Assembly (NCBI RefSeq): GCF_004124325.1
Contig: NZ_QBDT01000001.1
Coordinates: 7,068,001-7,132,000, forward strand
DNA length: 64,000 nt
Direction: 5' to 3'
Origin: Streptomyces sp. L2
GTDB taxonomy: Bacteria > Actinomycetota > Actinomycetes > Streptomycetales > Streptomycetaceae
This document shows, piece after piece, positions 9,087 to 16,893 of the stretch. Position 1 is the stretch's first letter. Each line of letters opens with the position of its first letter. Below the pieces are notes generated by a model that was not told the DNA's origin, did not search any database, and was given only the letters and a program-made list of their open reading frames with translations. The translations under genes were made by a program, and so were the position numbers.

Positions 9087-9542
9087 TCACTCGCCGACGG
9101 TGATCCGGAAGACCGGGTGGTCGGCGGCGGCCGCGAGCAGTTCCTCGTCCGAGGACGCGGCCGTCACCCCCGGGAAGTACTGCTTGACCTGCCAGCCCCA
9201 CTTCGCCAGGTAGGAGCGCAGCACCGGCAGCTTCTGCGCGTCGGGCAGTTCCACGGCGGTGAACCGGCTGACCGAGCGTCCGACCCGCAGCTCGCCGCCG
9301 CCGGCCACGCGCATGTTGCGCACCCACTGGGACAAGCCGCGCGCCGACACCAGGTACTGCCCGCCGTCGTGGCTGAGCGGGTTGACCGGGATGCGCTGCG
9401 GCGTGCCGCTCTTGCGGCCGCGCACGGACAGTTCGGCGCTGCCGGCGAAGCTGAGCCCGTGCCGCGCGAGCCAGCCGACGAACCCGTTCACGCGGACGCT
9501 CATCGGGCTGCCCTTGACGTAGTACGGCGTAGACGACGACAT
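9087..9542 (-). CDS. Deazaflavin (F420)-dependent nitroreductase family protein
   Basis: A 151-residue protein of the split beta-barrel family of F420H2-dependent reductases (Ddn-like). The cofactor-associated GRKSGTPQRIPV is clear, as are the short N-terminal helix and the C-terminal VFRITVGE. These enzymes reduce quinones or nitro-compounds with F420H2, a cofactor made by actinobacteria. The ATG at 9542 is divergent from a TetR gene at 9689. The 146-base gap holds two strong palindromes, so that regulator is expected to control this gene. Confidence 0.88.
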   Translation of the reverse strand: MSSSTPYYVKGSPMSVRVNGFVGWLARHGLSFAGSAELSVRGRKSGTPQRIPVNPLSHDGGQYLVSARGLSQWVRNMRVAGGGELRVGRSVSRFTAVELPDAQKLPVLRSYLAKWGWQVKQYFPGVTAASSDEELLAAAADHPVFRITVGE

Positions 9543-9561
9543 GGTGACCCCCACTGTTTGG

Positions 9562-9576
9562 GAGAGCGGTGCTCTC
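9562..9576. promoter_or_regulatory. Palindrome, probable TetR operator 1
   Basis: GAGAGCGGTGCTCTC is a perfect inverted repeat (6-bp arms, 3-bp spacer), 20 bases upstream of the reductase ATG. It shares the core GAGCnnnGCTCT with the second site nearby. Confidence 0.65.
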
Positions 9577-9614
9577 GCTCGACTCCAGTGTGGGGGAGGC
9601 GGCGTCTCAATGCA

Positions 9615-9627
9615 AGAGCAGTGCTCT
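9615..9627. promoter_or_regulatory. Palindrome, probable TetR operator 2
   Basis: AGAGCAGTGCTCT is a perfect 13-bp palindrome between the divergent reductase and TetR genes, matching the core of the site at 9562. A further related repeat, GCGCTGC at 9637-9643 with GCAGCGC at 9656-9662, lies nearer the TetR start. Two or three sites suggest cooperative binding. Confidence 0.65.
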
Positions 9628-9688
9628 CTTTTTTGGGCGCTGCTCACATTCGTGTGCAGCGCTCTTGCCCCGTGGCAGACTGGCCGGC

Positions 9689-10381
9689 ATGAGCAGCGCA
9701 CAGGGCGCCCGCGCGCGGGCCAGGACCGAAGTCACCGCCGCCATCAAGGACGAGGCCCGCAGACAGCTCGCGGCGGACGGCGCCACCAAGCTCTCCCTCA
9801 GGTCGGTCGCCCGCGCGCTGGGCATGGTCTCCTCGGCGCTGTACCGCTACTTCCCGAGTCGCGACGACCTGCTGACCGCGCTGATCATCGATGCCTACGA
9901 CTCCCTCGGCGAGGCGGCCGAGGCGGCACACGCCACGGTCCCCGAGGCCGACCACATGGGCCGCTGGACGGCCGTCTGCGAGGCGGTCCGCGGCTGGGCG
10001 CTCGCCCACCCGCACGAGTACGCCCTGATCTACGGCTCCCCGGTCCCCGGCTACTCCGCCCCCGAGACCACGATTCCGGCCGCCGCCCGCGTCGGCCTGC
10101 TCCTCATCGGCATCGTCCGCGACGCCCACCTCGGCCCCGGGCTGGCCGACCTGCCGCTGCCCGCCGACCTGCGCCCCGACGCCGAGCGGATGGCCGGCGA
10201 CCTCGCGCCCGGCCTGCCCCCCGAGGCCGCGGTGGCCCTGGCGGCGGCCTGGGCCCAGCTGTTCGGCCTGGTCGGGTTCGAGCTGTTCGGCCAGTTCCAC
10301 GGGATCGTCGAGGACCGGGAGCCCTTCTTCCGCCACGCGGCCACCCGGCTCGCCGAGGGGGTGGGCCTGCCCCGTCCGTGA
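9689..10381 (+). CDS. TetR family transcriptional regulator
   Basis: A 230-residue repressor. The N-terminal helix-turn-helix is visible in LSLRSVARALGMVSSALYRY followed by FPSRDDLLTALI, the hallmark TetR sequence. The C-terminal ligand domain (YALIYGSPVPGYSAPE, then a long variable region) matches the TetR_C_33-like group common in Streptomyces. Its ATG at 9689 follows a divergent promoter region with matching palindromes, so it likely represses itself and the F420-type reductase. The effector is unknown. It resembles the second TetR at 11588, which has the same YGTPVPGYRAP segment. Confidence 0.92.
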   Translation: MSSAQGARARARTEVTAAIKDEARRQLAADGATKLSLRSVARALGMVSSALYRYFPSRDDLLTALIIDAYDSLGEAAEAAHATVPEADHMGRWTAVCEAVRGWALAHPHEYALIYGSPVPGYSAPETTIPAAARVGLLLIGIVRDAHLGPGLADLPLPADLRPDAERMAGDLAPGLPPEAAVALAAAWAQLFGLVGFELFGQFHGIVEDREPFFRHAATRLAEGVGLPRP

Positions 10382-10418
10382 CGGCAGCCAGGACCATCCG
10401 TGGGCTGACGGCACCGCC

Positions 10419-11456
10419 CTACGCCTCGGGAACCAGGACGACCTTCCCGGCCACCGTCCCCGACTCGGCCAGCCGCATCGCCTCCGCCACCTCGGTCAGC
10501 GGCAGCTCGGCGGCGACGCGCGCCGTCACCTCGCCGCGTTGCAGGGCGTGGAACACCTCGGTGAGATCGGCGCGCAGCCGGGCCCGGAACCGGTCCTTGC
10601 CGAGGGCGCGCCCCGCCCACACGTTGAAGAAGTACGCGTGCCGGCCGTTGGGCAGCGCGTTCCACAGCCACACCCGGCCGAGGATCCTCAGCACCGGCCA
10701 CTGCTTGGAGCCGCTGTCGTCCCGGGTCGTGGCACTGCCGTAGGAGACGAGTGTCCCGCCGGGCGCCAGCAGCCGCCAGGAGTCGACGACGCTGCGGCCG
10801 CCGAGGTGGTCGAAGACCGCGTCGACCCCGCCGGGGGCCAGTTCCCGCACGCGCGCCGGGACGTCCTCCGTGCGGTAGTCGACCGGGGTCACGCCCAGCT
10901 CGCGCAGGGCGTCGTGGTGCCGGGCGGACGCCGTGCCGATCACCCGCAGCCCGGCGGCGAGGGCGAGCTGGACCAGGACCGTGCCCACGCCGCCGTTGGC
11001 GCCGTGAACGAGGACGGTCCCTCCCTCACGGACACGGGCCTTCCCGTGCAGCATCTGCCAGGCGGTGATCCCGTTGGCCACCAGCGTCTCCGCCTCCACC
11101 GCCCCGATCCCTGGCGGCACCTCCACCGCGTCGGCCGCGTCCAGCACCACGTGACTGGCCCAGCCGCCGACCTTGACCAGGGCGGCCACCCGCCGGCCGA
11201 CGAGGCCGGGCGCGACGCCGGGGCCGGCCGTCAGGACGGTGCCGACCAGGTCGTAACCGGGGACGAAGGGGAAGGGCGGCTGGTCGTAGTAGCGGCCCCG
11301 GCGCATCTGCTGCTCGGCGAAGGACACCCCGGTCGCCTCCATCCGGACCACTATCTGTCCGACACCCGGAACGGGCACCTCCCGGCGGCGCAGCCGCAGA
11401 CCCTCCGGCTCGACCACGCCCGGCAGGACGACCTCGACGAGTTCCTTGTTCTCCAT
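10419..11456 (-). CDS. Zinc-binding dehydrogenase / quinone oxidoreductase (MDR family)
   Basis: A 345-residue medium-chain dehydrogenase/reductase. The N-terminal GroES-like domain carries VPGYDLVGTV, and the NADPH-binding domain has VLVHGANGGVGTVLVQLALA, with GGVDAVFDHLGG further on. There is no cluster of structural zinc cysteines, so it is of the zinc-less quinone oxidoreductase type, reducing enones or quinones with NADPH. It is divergent from the TetR gene at 11588, a common pairing, and is probably repressed by it. The ATG at 11456 is preceded by a GGAGGTCG-like ribosome site. Confidence 0.92.
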   Translation of the reverse strand: MENKELVEVVLPGVVEPEGLRLRRREVPVPGVGQIVVRMEATGVSFAEQQMRRGRYYDQPPFPFVPGYDLVGTVLTAGPGVAPGLVGRRVAALVKVGGWASHVVLDAADAVEVPPGIGAVEAETLVANGITAWQMLHGKARVREGGTVLVHGANGGVGTVLVQLALAAGLRVIGTASARHHDALRELGVTPVDYRTEDVPARVRELAPGGVDAVFDHLGGRSVVDSWRLLAPGGTLVSYGSATTRDDSGSKQWPVLRILGRVWLWNALPNGRHAYFFNVWAGRALGKDRFRARLRADLTEVFHALQRGEVTARVAAELPLTEVAEAMRLAESGTVAGKVVLVPEA

Positions 11457-11510
11457 GACGACCTCCGGGAAGAGCCGGCTACCGCCTGTCCGCTAGGTAG
11501 CCTCGCTTGC

Positions 11511-11529
11511 GTTAGAACCTATAACTAAC
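11511..11529. promoter_or_regulatory. Inverted repeat in divergent MDR/TetR promoter
   Basis: GTTAG and CTAAC arms flank a 9-base AT-rich centre in the 131-base gap between the divergent oxidoreductase and TetR genes. A second small repeat, GCTAGGTAGC, is at 11492-11501. Both lie where an autoregulating TetR protein would bind; neither is proven. Confidence 0.5.
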
Positions 11530-11587
11530 ATGACTGTGTATGCTCTTGGTGTCAAGCGATAACGTGACGGCGAGGAGCGTGAACACG

Positions 11588-12286
11588 ATGGCGGCAGGTC
11601 CCGTGAGCCCCCGTGCGCGGTACCGCACCCAGGTGCGGGAGGAGATCAAGGCGCGGGCCTGGCAGCAGATCGGCACGGCCGGGGCGTCGGGCCTCTCCCT
11701 CAACGCGATCGCCAAGGAGCTGGGCATGAGCGGCCCGGCCCTCTACCGGTACTTCGCCGGCCGGGACGACCTGATCACCGAACTGGTCCGGGACGCCTAC
11801 CGCGACCTGGCCGGCACCTTCCGTGCCGCCGCCGACACCGGCGAGGGACTGGCAGGCCTCGCGCACGCCCTGCGCCGCTGGGCCCTGGCGGACCCCCAGC
11901 GCTACTTCCTCGTCTACGGCACGCCGGTCCCCGGGTATCGCGCGCCCGACGACATCACCGGCATCGCCCAGGAGATCATGGCGGCCCTGCTGGACGTGTG
12001 CGTGGCCGACGGGGCCGAAACGGAGGGGGCGGAAGCCGGGGGAGCGGCGGGCCAACCCGGCGACGCGGGCGAACCCGGCGACCCGCTCGTGTCCCACCTC
12101 GCCGAGCACCGCGGCTGGGCCGGCGACCACCCGGCGCCGCCCGCCGCCCTGCGCCGCGCCCTGTCCTTCTGGACCCGCCTGCACGGAGTCCTGTCCCTGG
12201 AACTGGCGGGCCACTTCACCGGCATGGAGTTCGACCCGGAGCTGCTGTTCGGCGCCGAACTCGCCGGGCTGACGGGGAAGCGCTGA
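11588..12286 (+). CDS. TetR family transcriptional regulator
   Basis: A 232-residue repressor with helix-turn-helix LSLNAIAKELGMSGPALYRY followed by FAGRDDLITELV. The ligand domain has YFLVYGTPVPGYRAPDD, as in the other TetR at 9689, and a glycine/alanine/proline-rich insert around residues 140-165 (GDAGEPGDP). The ATG at 11588 with GAGGAG upstream is preferred; in-frame starts further upstream (11540) would overlap the likely operator. Divergent from the MDR oxidoreductase, its probable target. Confidence 0.9.
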   Translation: MAAGPVSPRARYRTQVREEIKARAWQQIGTAGASGLSLNAIAKELGMSGPALYRYFAGRDDLITELVRDAYRDLAGTFRAAADTGEGLAGLAHALRRWALADPQRYFLVYGTPVPGYRAPDDITGIAQEIMAALLDVCVADGAETEGAEAGGAAGQPGDAGEPGDPLVSHLAEHRGWAGDHPAPPAALRRALSFWTRLHGVLSLELAGHFTGMEFDPELLFGAELAGLTGKR

Positions 12287-12301
12287 GGGCGCGGGCGGCC
12301 G

Positions 12302-12317
12302 TACTCCCCGGGGAGTA
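12302..12317. promoter_or_regulatory. Perfect 16-bp palindrome upstream of the sensor kinase
   Basis: TACTCCCCGGGGAGTA is a perfect palindrome 16 bases after the TetR stop and 61 bases before the kinase start. It could be a binding site for the response regulator encoded in the same operon, or part of the upstream gene's termination signal. Confidence 0.5.
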
Positions 12318-12377
12318 TCCGTGATCACCCCGCCCGGCTGACGCCCGCGCGGGCCGCCGCCGTCTAGCGTGGCGGTC

Positions 12378-13598
12378 ATGGAAGAGCAGTCCGGCCACGG
12401 CCCCGCGCGCTGGTGGCGCTACGGCCCCCCGTGGTCGCAGCACCCCGACGGCCCGGCGCCGGGGCGCACCCGCTGGCCCTGGCGCTCCACCGCACTGCTC
12501 ACCGCGTTCGTCCTCGTCGGCTCGAACTTCGCCGCGCACGCGCAGACGCACCGCCAGCCCCTGGACGGCTGGGCGCGCGTCCTGCTGCTCGCCGCCACGC
12601 TTCCGCTGCTGTGGCGGCAGCGCCACCCGGTGTCCGTCGTGTTCGGCGTCGCGGCGGCCACCCTGGTCTATCTGTGCGCCGGCTATCCGTACGGCCCGGT
12701 CTTCGTGGCCGTCGCCGTGGCGTGCGTCAGCGCCGTCGCCGCCGGGCACCGCCGGGCCGCGTGGACCGCGGTCGGTCTGCTCTGGGCCGGCCACGCCGTC
12801 GTCGCGGTGTGGCTCTACCGATGGCTGCCGCCGTCGGACGACCCGGCGGCGACCCTCACCCAGGAGGTCGTGGTCGGCACCTGGGTACTGGCCGTCGTCG
12901 CGATCTCCGAACTGGCCCGCGTACGGCGCGAGCAGTGGGCCCGCGAACGCGCGGACCGCGCCCAGGCGGCCCGGCGCCGCGCGGACGAGGAACGGCTGCG
13001 GATCGCCCGCGAACTGCACGACGTCCTCGCCCACAGCATCTCCGTCATCAACGTGCAGGCCGGGGTGGGCCTCGCCCTGCTCGACAGCGACCCCGAGCAG
13101 GCGCGCGAGGCGCTCACCACCATCAAGGCCGCCAGCAAGGAGGCGCTGGGCGAGGTGCGTCAGGTCCTCGACACCCTGCGCGCCCCGGGCGCAGCGCCGC
13201 GCGCCCCCGCACCCGGCCTGGACCGGCTGCCGGAACTCGTGGAGCAGGCGGCGGCCACCGGACTGACCGTGCGGGTCGAGGGCGAGCCGCCCCGGCTGCC
13301 ACCCGGCGCCGACCTCGCCGCGTTCCGCATCGTCCAGGAGGCGTTGACCAACGTCGTACGGCACTCCGGTTCCCGGCACGCGCGCGTGCGGTTCGAGCAC
13401 GACGGGGACCGGCTGCGGCTGCTGGTCGACGACGACGGTCCGGCGACCGGGGCGGACGCGGGCGGCAGCGGCAACGGGCTGGCCGGAATGCGGGAGCGGG
13501 CCGCCGCGCTCGGTGGCACGATCGAGGCGGGCCCGCGCCCGGACGGCGGCTTCCGGGTGCTCGCCGTACTGCCGTCGCACACCAGGGAGGACCAGTGA
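12378..13598 (+). CDS. Two-component sensor histidine kinase (NarL partner type)
   Basis: A 406-residue membrane kinase. About four or five membrane helices occupy roughly residues 35-165, then a coiled linker, then the HisKA_3 phosphoacceptor box RIARELHDVLAHSISVINVQ with the phosphorylated histidine, and a C-terminal ATPase with FRIVQEALTNVVRHSG, VDDDGP and NGLAGMRERAAALGG. The short extracellular loops suggest intramembrane or cell-envelope sensing. The ATG at 12378 is taken over a GTG nine bases earlier; TAGCGT at 12366 upstream could be a -10 for a leaderless message. It overlaps the response regulator start by GTGA. Confidence 0.93.
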   Translation: MEEQSGHGPARWWRYGPPWSQHPDGPAPGRTRWPWRSTALLTAFVLVGSNFAAHAQTHRQPLDGWARVLLLAATLPLLWRQRHPVSVVFGVAAATLVYLCAGYPYGPVFVAVAVACVSAVAAGHRRAAWTAVGLLWAGHAVVAVWLYRWLPPSDDPAATLTQEVVVGTWVLAVVAISELARVRREQWARERADRAQAARRRADEERLRIARELHDVLAHSISVINVQAGVGLALLDSDPEQAREALTTIKAASKEALGEVRQVLDTLRAPGAAPRAPAPGLDRLPELVEQAAATGLTVRVEGEPPRLPPGADLAAFRIVQEALTNVVRHSGSRHARVRFEHDGDRLRLLVDDDGPATGADAGGSGNGLAGMRERAAALGGTIEAGPRPDGGFRVLAVLPSHTREDQ

Positions 13599-14260
13599 TC
13601 CGGGTACTGCTCGCCGACGACCAGTCGCTCGTGCGGGCCGGCTTCAGGGCACTGCTCGACGCGCAGCCCGACATCGAGGTGGCCGGGGAGGCCGCGGACG
13701 GCGAGGAGGCGCTGCGCGCGGTGCGTGAACAGCGGCCCGATGTCGTCCTGATGGACATCCGCATGCCGCTGCTGGACGGACTGGCCGCCACCCGGAAGAT
13801 CACCGGGGAGCCCGGTCTGGCGGACGTGAAGGTGGTCATGCTCACCACCTTCGAACTCGACGAGTACGTCTTCGAGGCGATCCGCTCCGGCGCCTCCGGC
13901 TTCCTGGTGAAGGACACCGAGCCGGCCGAACTGCTGCGCGCGGTACGGGCGGTGGTCCAGGGTGACGCACTGCTGTCGCCGGGTGTCACCCGCCGTCTCA
14001 TCGCCGAGTTCGCGGCCCGCTCCAAGGAACCCGCGGCGGCGGACGCCCTCGCCGGTCTCACCGAGCGGGAGCGCGAGGTGATGGCCCTGGTCGGCATCGG
14101 CCTGTCCAACGAGGAGATCGCCCGCCGCCTGGTCGTCAGCCCCCTCACCGCCAAGACCCATGTGAGCCGCACGATGGTGAAGCTGGGCGCCCGCGACCGC
14201 GCCCAACTCGTCGTCCTCGCCTACGAGTCGGGTCTCGTGCGCCCCGGCTGGCTGGGCTGA
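13595..14260 (+). CDS. Two-component response regulator, NarL/LuxR family
   Basis: A 221-residue regulator starting at a GTG inside the kinase stop. The receiver domain has the acidic pair D8-D9, the phosphoacceptor D54 in VVLMDIRMP, and T/K switch residues (MLTTF, LVKDT). The C-terminal LuxR helix-turn-helix is LTEREREVMALVGIGLSNEE and onward. Phosphorylated by the coupled kinase, it should bind DNA as a dimer; the palindrome at 12302 is a candidate site. Targets are not evident from the neighbours. Confidence 0.94.
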   Translation: MIRVLLADDQSLVRAGFRALLDAQPDIEVAGEAADGEEALRAVREQRPDVVLMDIRMPLLDGLAATRKITGEPGLADVKVVMLTTFELDEYVFEAIRSGASGFLVKDTEPAELLRAVRAVVQGDALLSPGVTRRLIAEFAARSKEPAAADALAGLTEREREVMALVGIGLSNEEIARRLVVSPLTAKTHVSRTMVKLGARDRAQLVVLAYESGLVRPGWLG

Positions 14261-14305
14261 GTGGCGGGCTCGGCCGAGTGGCGCGGCTCGGCCGAGTGGC
14301 CCGGG

Positions 14306-14575
14306 TCAGCTGACCGGCCCGGCTCGCCCACCGGCCCGCCGGAACCGCACCAGCACGCTGACCACCCGGGCCGCGAACAGCACGGCCCCGAGGGCCAGTC
14401 CCAGGCGGAGCAGCACCGCCTCCAGCAGGTGCGGGAGTGCGAACAGCAGCGCCGGCCCCGCGACGGCCCCGAACACCACGGCCGCCGCGAAACCGGCGCT
14501 GAGCAGCGCGTATCCGATCTCGACCGTCGCCGCGTCCTGCTCGGCCTTGCGGCGCCGTCCCCCGTACTCGTCCAT
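14306..14575 (-). CDS. Small two-helix membrane protein (DUF6332-like)
   Basis: An 89-residue protein from the ATG at 14575 (MDEYGGRRRKAEQDAATVEI). A charged N-terminus is followed by two hydrophobic helices, about residues 22-42 and 48-72, and a basic tail. The segment AEQDAATVEIGYALLSAGF resembles a small Streptomyces family I recall as DUF6332; the assignment is from memory and uncertain. Function unknown. It is convergent with the response regulator and has the transposon-like element immediately upstream, which may have displaced or altered its promoter. Confidence 0.65.
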   Translation of the reverse strand: MDEYGGRRRKAEQDAATVEIGYALLSAGFAAAVVFGAVAGPALLFALPHLLEAVLLRLGLALGAVLFAARVVSVLVRFRRAGGRAGPVS

Positions 14576-14621
14576 CGGACCAGTGTCACAGGGGCGCGCC
14601 CGACGGGGCAACCGGCCCTAG

Positions 14622-14844
14622 GCCCTGTCGTCACATTCCCCCCCAGCCTCCGGCCGGGTGGTGCCCCCAGCCCCGCGACGCCATGCACGCTCCCCCAGCC
14701 TCCGGCCGGGGGGACCCCCAGAGCACGCACCTACGGCGACATCAGCCTCCCCCACGCTCGGCTTCGCTCGCGCGGGAGGTGCCCCCATCGCGGCGGGCGC
14801 GCGGCCCGCCCTCCGGGCGGACGGCGGGAATTTGACGACAGGAC
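14622..14844. mobile_element. MITE with 19-bp terminal repeats and CTAG duplication
   Basis: Left end GCCCTGTCGTCACATTCCC (14622-14640) and right end GGGAATTTGACGACAGGAC (14826-14844) are inverted repeats with two mismatches. CTAG flanks both sides (14618-14621, 14845-14848), matching a 4-bp target duplication. The 223-bp body has no transposase gene and is made largely of CCCCCA-bearing modules. IS5-group elements duplicate YTAR sites such as CTAG, so a transposase of that group acting in trans is the likely mover (family knowledge, not shown here). It sits between the small membrane protein and the DHA2 exporter. Confidence 0.8.
14637..14787. repeat. Three CCCCCA/GGGG modules inside the MITE
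   Basis: Three palindromic modules lie at about 14637-14669, 14689-14720 and 14746-14787. Each has CCCCCA on the left, a CCTCCGGCC or CTCGGCTTCGCTCG centre and a GGGGGACCCCCA-like right part. The third closely resembles the module at 56093-56134. Confidence 0.6.
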
Positions 14845-14875
14845 CTAGCCGGACGCGAGTTCCGCGCGACTGGCG

Positions 14876-16366
14876 TCAGTCGCGGACGGGCACTCGTTCG
14901 ACGGGCGTCTCCTCCGCAGCGGACCGGGCGACCACGACCGACGGTGTGGTACGGCGGCTGCGCAGGCCGGTGAGGGTGATCAGCAGGCCGGCCACGGCGA
15001 TGCCGGTGACGACCATGAAGCCGGGACGGTAGCTGTCCAGGACGCCCTGCGGGGTGGCGTGCGCGGGTGCCCCCGCGGTGACCACGGCCGTCACCACCGC
15101 GAGGAAGACCGCGCCGCCGACCTGCACCGAGGTGTTGAGCAGGCCCGAGACCATGCCCTGTTCATGGTCCTCGACCCCGTTGGTGGCCTGGATGTTGAGC
15201 GAGGGGAAGACCAGCGCGCAGGCCGCCCCGATCAGCAGCATCGACGGCAGGACGACCGCCGCGTAGACCGGGTCGAGGTCGACGCGCAGGAACAGGGCGT
15301 AGCCGAGCACCATCAGGGCGAAGCCCGTGGCGATGAGACGCGGGGTGCCGAAGCGGTCGACGATCGCACCGACCTTCGTCGACGACACCGCCACCAGCGC
15401 GCCCGCCGGCAGGAACGCGAGCGCGGTGTGCAGCGCCGACCAGCCGAGCAGGGACTGCATGTACAGGGTGGTCAGGAACTGGAAGCCGACGTACGACCCG
15501 AAGAAGGCCACCGCGCCGAGCTGGGCGCGGACCTGGCTGCCGGAACGCAGCACCCCGAGCCGGACCAGCGGGCTCGGCGAACGCCGCTCGACGAGGACGA
15601 AGGCGGTCAGCAGGACGGCGACGGCGAGGAACGACAGCAGCGTGCGGGCGGACGCCCAGCCGTCCTCGGGTGCGCGGACGACGGTGAACACCAGCAGCAG
15701 CATGGAGGCGGTGCCGAGGATCGCGCCGGGGATGTCGTACCCGTCGTGGTTCTTCTCGCGGGCGCTGCGCGGCAGCAGCTTCAGGCCGGCGGCGAGGGCG
15801 ACGAGGGCGATGGGCGCGGGCAGCAGCATCGTGAAGCGCCAACTCGCCTCCGTCAGCAGGCCGGACAGCACCAGGCCCATGGAGAAGCCGGTGGCCGCGC
15901 AGGTGGTGTAGATGGAGAGCGCGCGGTTGCGCAGCGGGCCCTCCGGGAACGTCGTCGTGATGATCGACAGGCCCGCCGGCGCCGTGAAGGCCGCGCTGAG
16001 GCCCTTGATGAAGCGGCTGGCGATCAGCAGCGGACCGGAGTCGACCAGCCCGCCCAGCAGCGAGGCGAGCGCGAAGACGCCGAGGGCCACCAGGAACACC
16101 TGGCGCCGGCCGAGCAGGTCGGCGGTGCGGCCGCCGAGGAGGAGCAGCCCGCCGTATCCCAGGATGTAGCCGCTGACGATCCACTGGAGCGTCGACGTGG
16201 ACAAGTGGAGGTCGGAGCCGATGGAGGGCAGGGCGACGCCAACCATCGACACGTCGAGCGCGTCCAGGAACATCGCGGCGCAGAGCACGAGCAGCGTGCC
16301 CCAGAGCCGGGGGGTCCAGCGCACCGCCGAGGAGGGCGCGGTGGGAGTGGTGAGCGGAGAGGTCAT
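14876..16366 (-). CDS. MFS drug exporter, DHA2 (14-helix) family
   Basis: A 496-residue proton-driven exporter. The first helix has the family motif LDALDVSMVGVALPSI, and motif A, GGRTADLLGRRQVF, sits in the loop between helices 2 and 3. Fourteen hydrophobic stretches fit the DHA2 group (QacA/EmrB type), which expels drugs or natural products. Its ATG at 16366 is divergent from a MarR regulator at 16452; the 85-base AT-rich gap holds a clean inverted repeat, so MarR control is expected. The MITE lies about 30 bases past its 3' end. Confidence 0.94.
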   Translation of the reverse strand: MTSPLTTPTAPSSAVRWTPRLWGTLLVLCAAMFLDALDVSMVGVALPSIGSDLHLSTSTLQWIVSGYILGYGGLLLLGGRTADLLGRRQVFLVALGVFALASLLGGLVDSGPLLIASRFIKGLSAAFTAPAGLSIITTTFPEGPLRNRALSIYTTCAATGFSMGLVLSGLLTEASWRFTMLLPAPIALVALAAGLKLLPRSAREKNHDGYDIPGAILGTASMLLLVFTVVRAPEDGWASARTLLSFLAVAVLLTAFVLVERRSPSPLVRLGVLRSGSQVRAQLGAVAFFGSYVGFQFLTTLYMQSLLGWSALHTALAFLPAGALVAVSSTKVGAIVDRFGTPRLIATGFALMVLGYALFLRVDLDPVYAAVVLPSMLLIGAACALVFPSLNIQATNGVEDHEQGMVSGLLNTSVQVGGAVFLAVVTAVVTAGAPAHATPQGVLDSYRPGFMVVTGIAVAGLLITLTGLRSRRTTPSVVVARSAAEETPVERVPVRD

Positions 16367-16393
16367 GCCGGAGACATTACATGTGCATGCATG

Positions 16394-16409
16394 AAATGCA
16401 AACGCATTT
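16394..16409. promoter_or_regulatory. Probable MarR operator
   Basis: AAATGC and GCATTT are perfect 6-bp arms around AAAC, centred between the divergent exporter and MarR genes. Related ATGCATG sequence precedes it (16384-16392) and GATGCAAC follows. The local base composition is far more AT-rich than its surroundings, as expected for overlapping promoters and a MarR site. Confidence 0.65.
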
Positions 16410-16451
16410 AATTACGATGCAACAAAGCGCTTTCTCTGCTACGGTGCGCTC

Positions 16452-16847
16452 ATGGCGGCGAACAGGGCCGAGCAGGCGCTCGTGGAGCAGTGGCGGGACA
16501 TCCTCGCGCTGCACGCCCGCACCCAGTGCGAGCTGGACCGGGTGCTGCACGGACACGGCCTGTGCGCCAGCGACTTCGAGGTGCTCGACCTCCTCTCCGA
16601 GGGCGTCGCCGCCGACGGCGGCTGCGCCTACCGCGTCCAGGAGATCTCCGAGCGGATCCACCTCAGCCAGAGCGCGCTGTCCCGGCTGGTCGGCCGCCTG
16701 GAGAAGGACGGCCTCGTCGAGCGCGCGATGTGCCCCGAGGACCGCCGGGGCGTGCGGGTGGCCCTCACGGAGAAAGGCCGCGCACTGCACGGCAGGGTCC
16801 TGCCGGTGCAGCGCGCGGCACTGGCCCGGATGCTGGCGGAGACCTAG
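16452..16847 (+). CDS. MarR family transcriptional regulator
   Basis: A 131-residue winged-helix repressor. The recognition segment is IHLSQSALSRLVGRLEKDGL and the wing follows with CPEDRRGVRVALTEKG, the DRR-G signature of MarR proteins. It is shorter than average (usually about 145) at the C-terminus but has both dimerisation helices. Divergent from the DHA2 exporter, it most likely represses exporter and itself until a drug-like ligand binds. Confidence 0.93.
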   Translation: MAANRAEQALVEQWRDILALHARTQCELDRVLHGHGLCASDFEVLDLLSEGVAADGGCAYRVQEISERIHLSQSALSRLVGRLEKDGLVERAMCPEDRRGVRVALTEKGRALHGRVLPVQRAALARMLAET

Positions 16848-16893
16848 TACGGCCAGCTCCCACGTGTGCTCGGTCCGTCAGCCCCTCGGTCCG

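Noticed and set aside
14876-16366. Prophage or integrative element near the MITE
   Set aside because: No integrase, attachment site or phage gene; only the MITE with short ends is supported.
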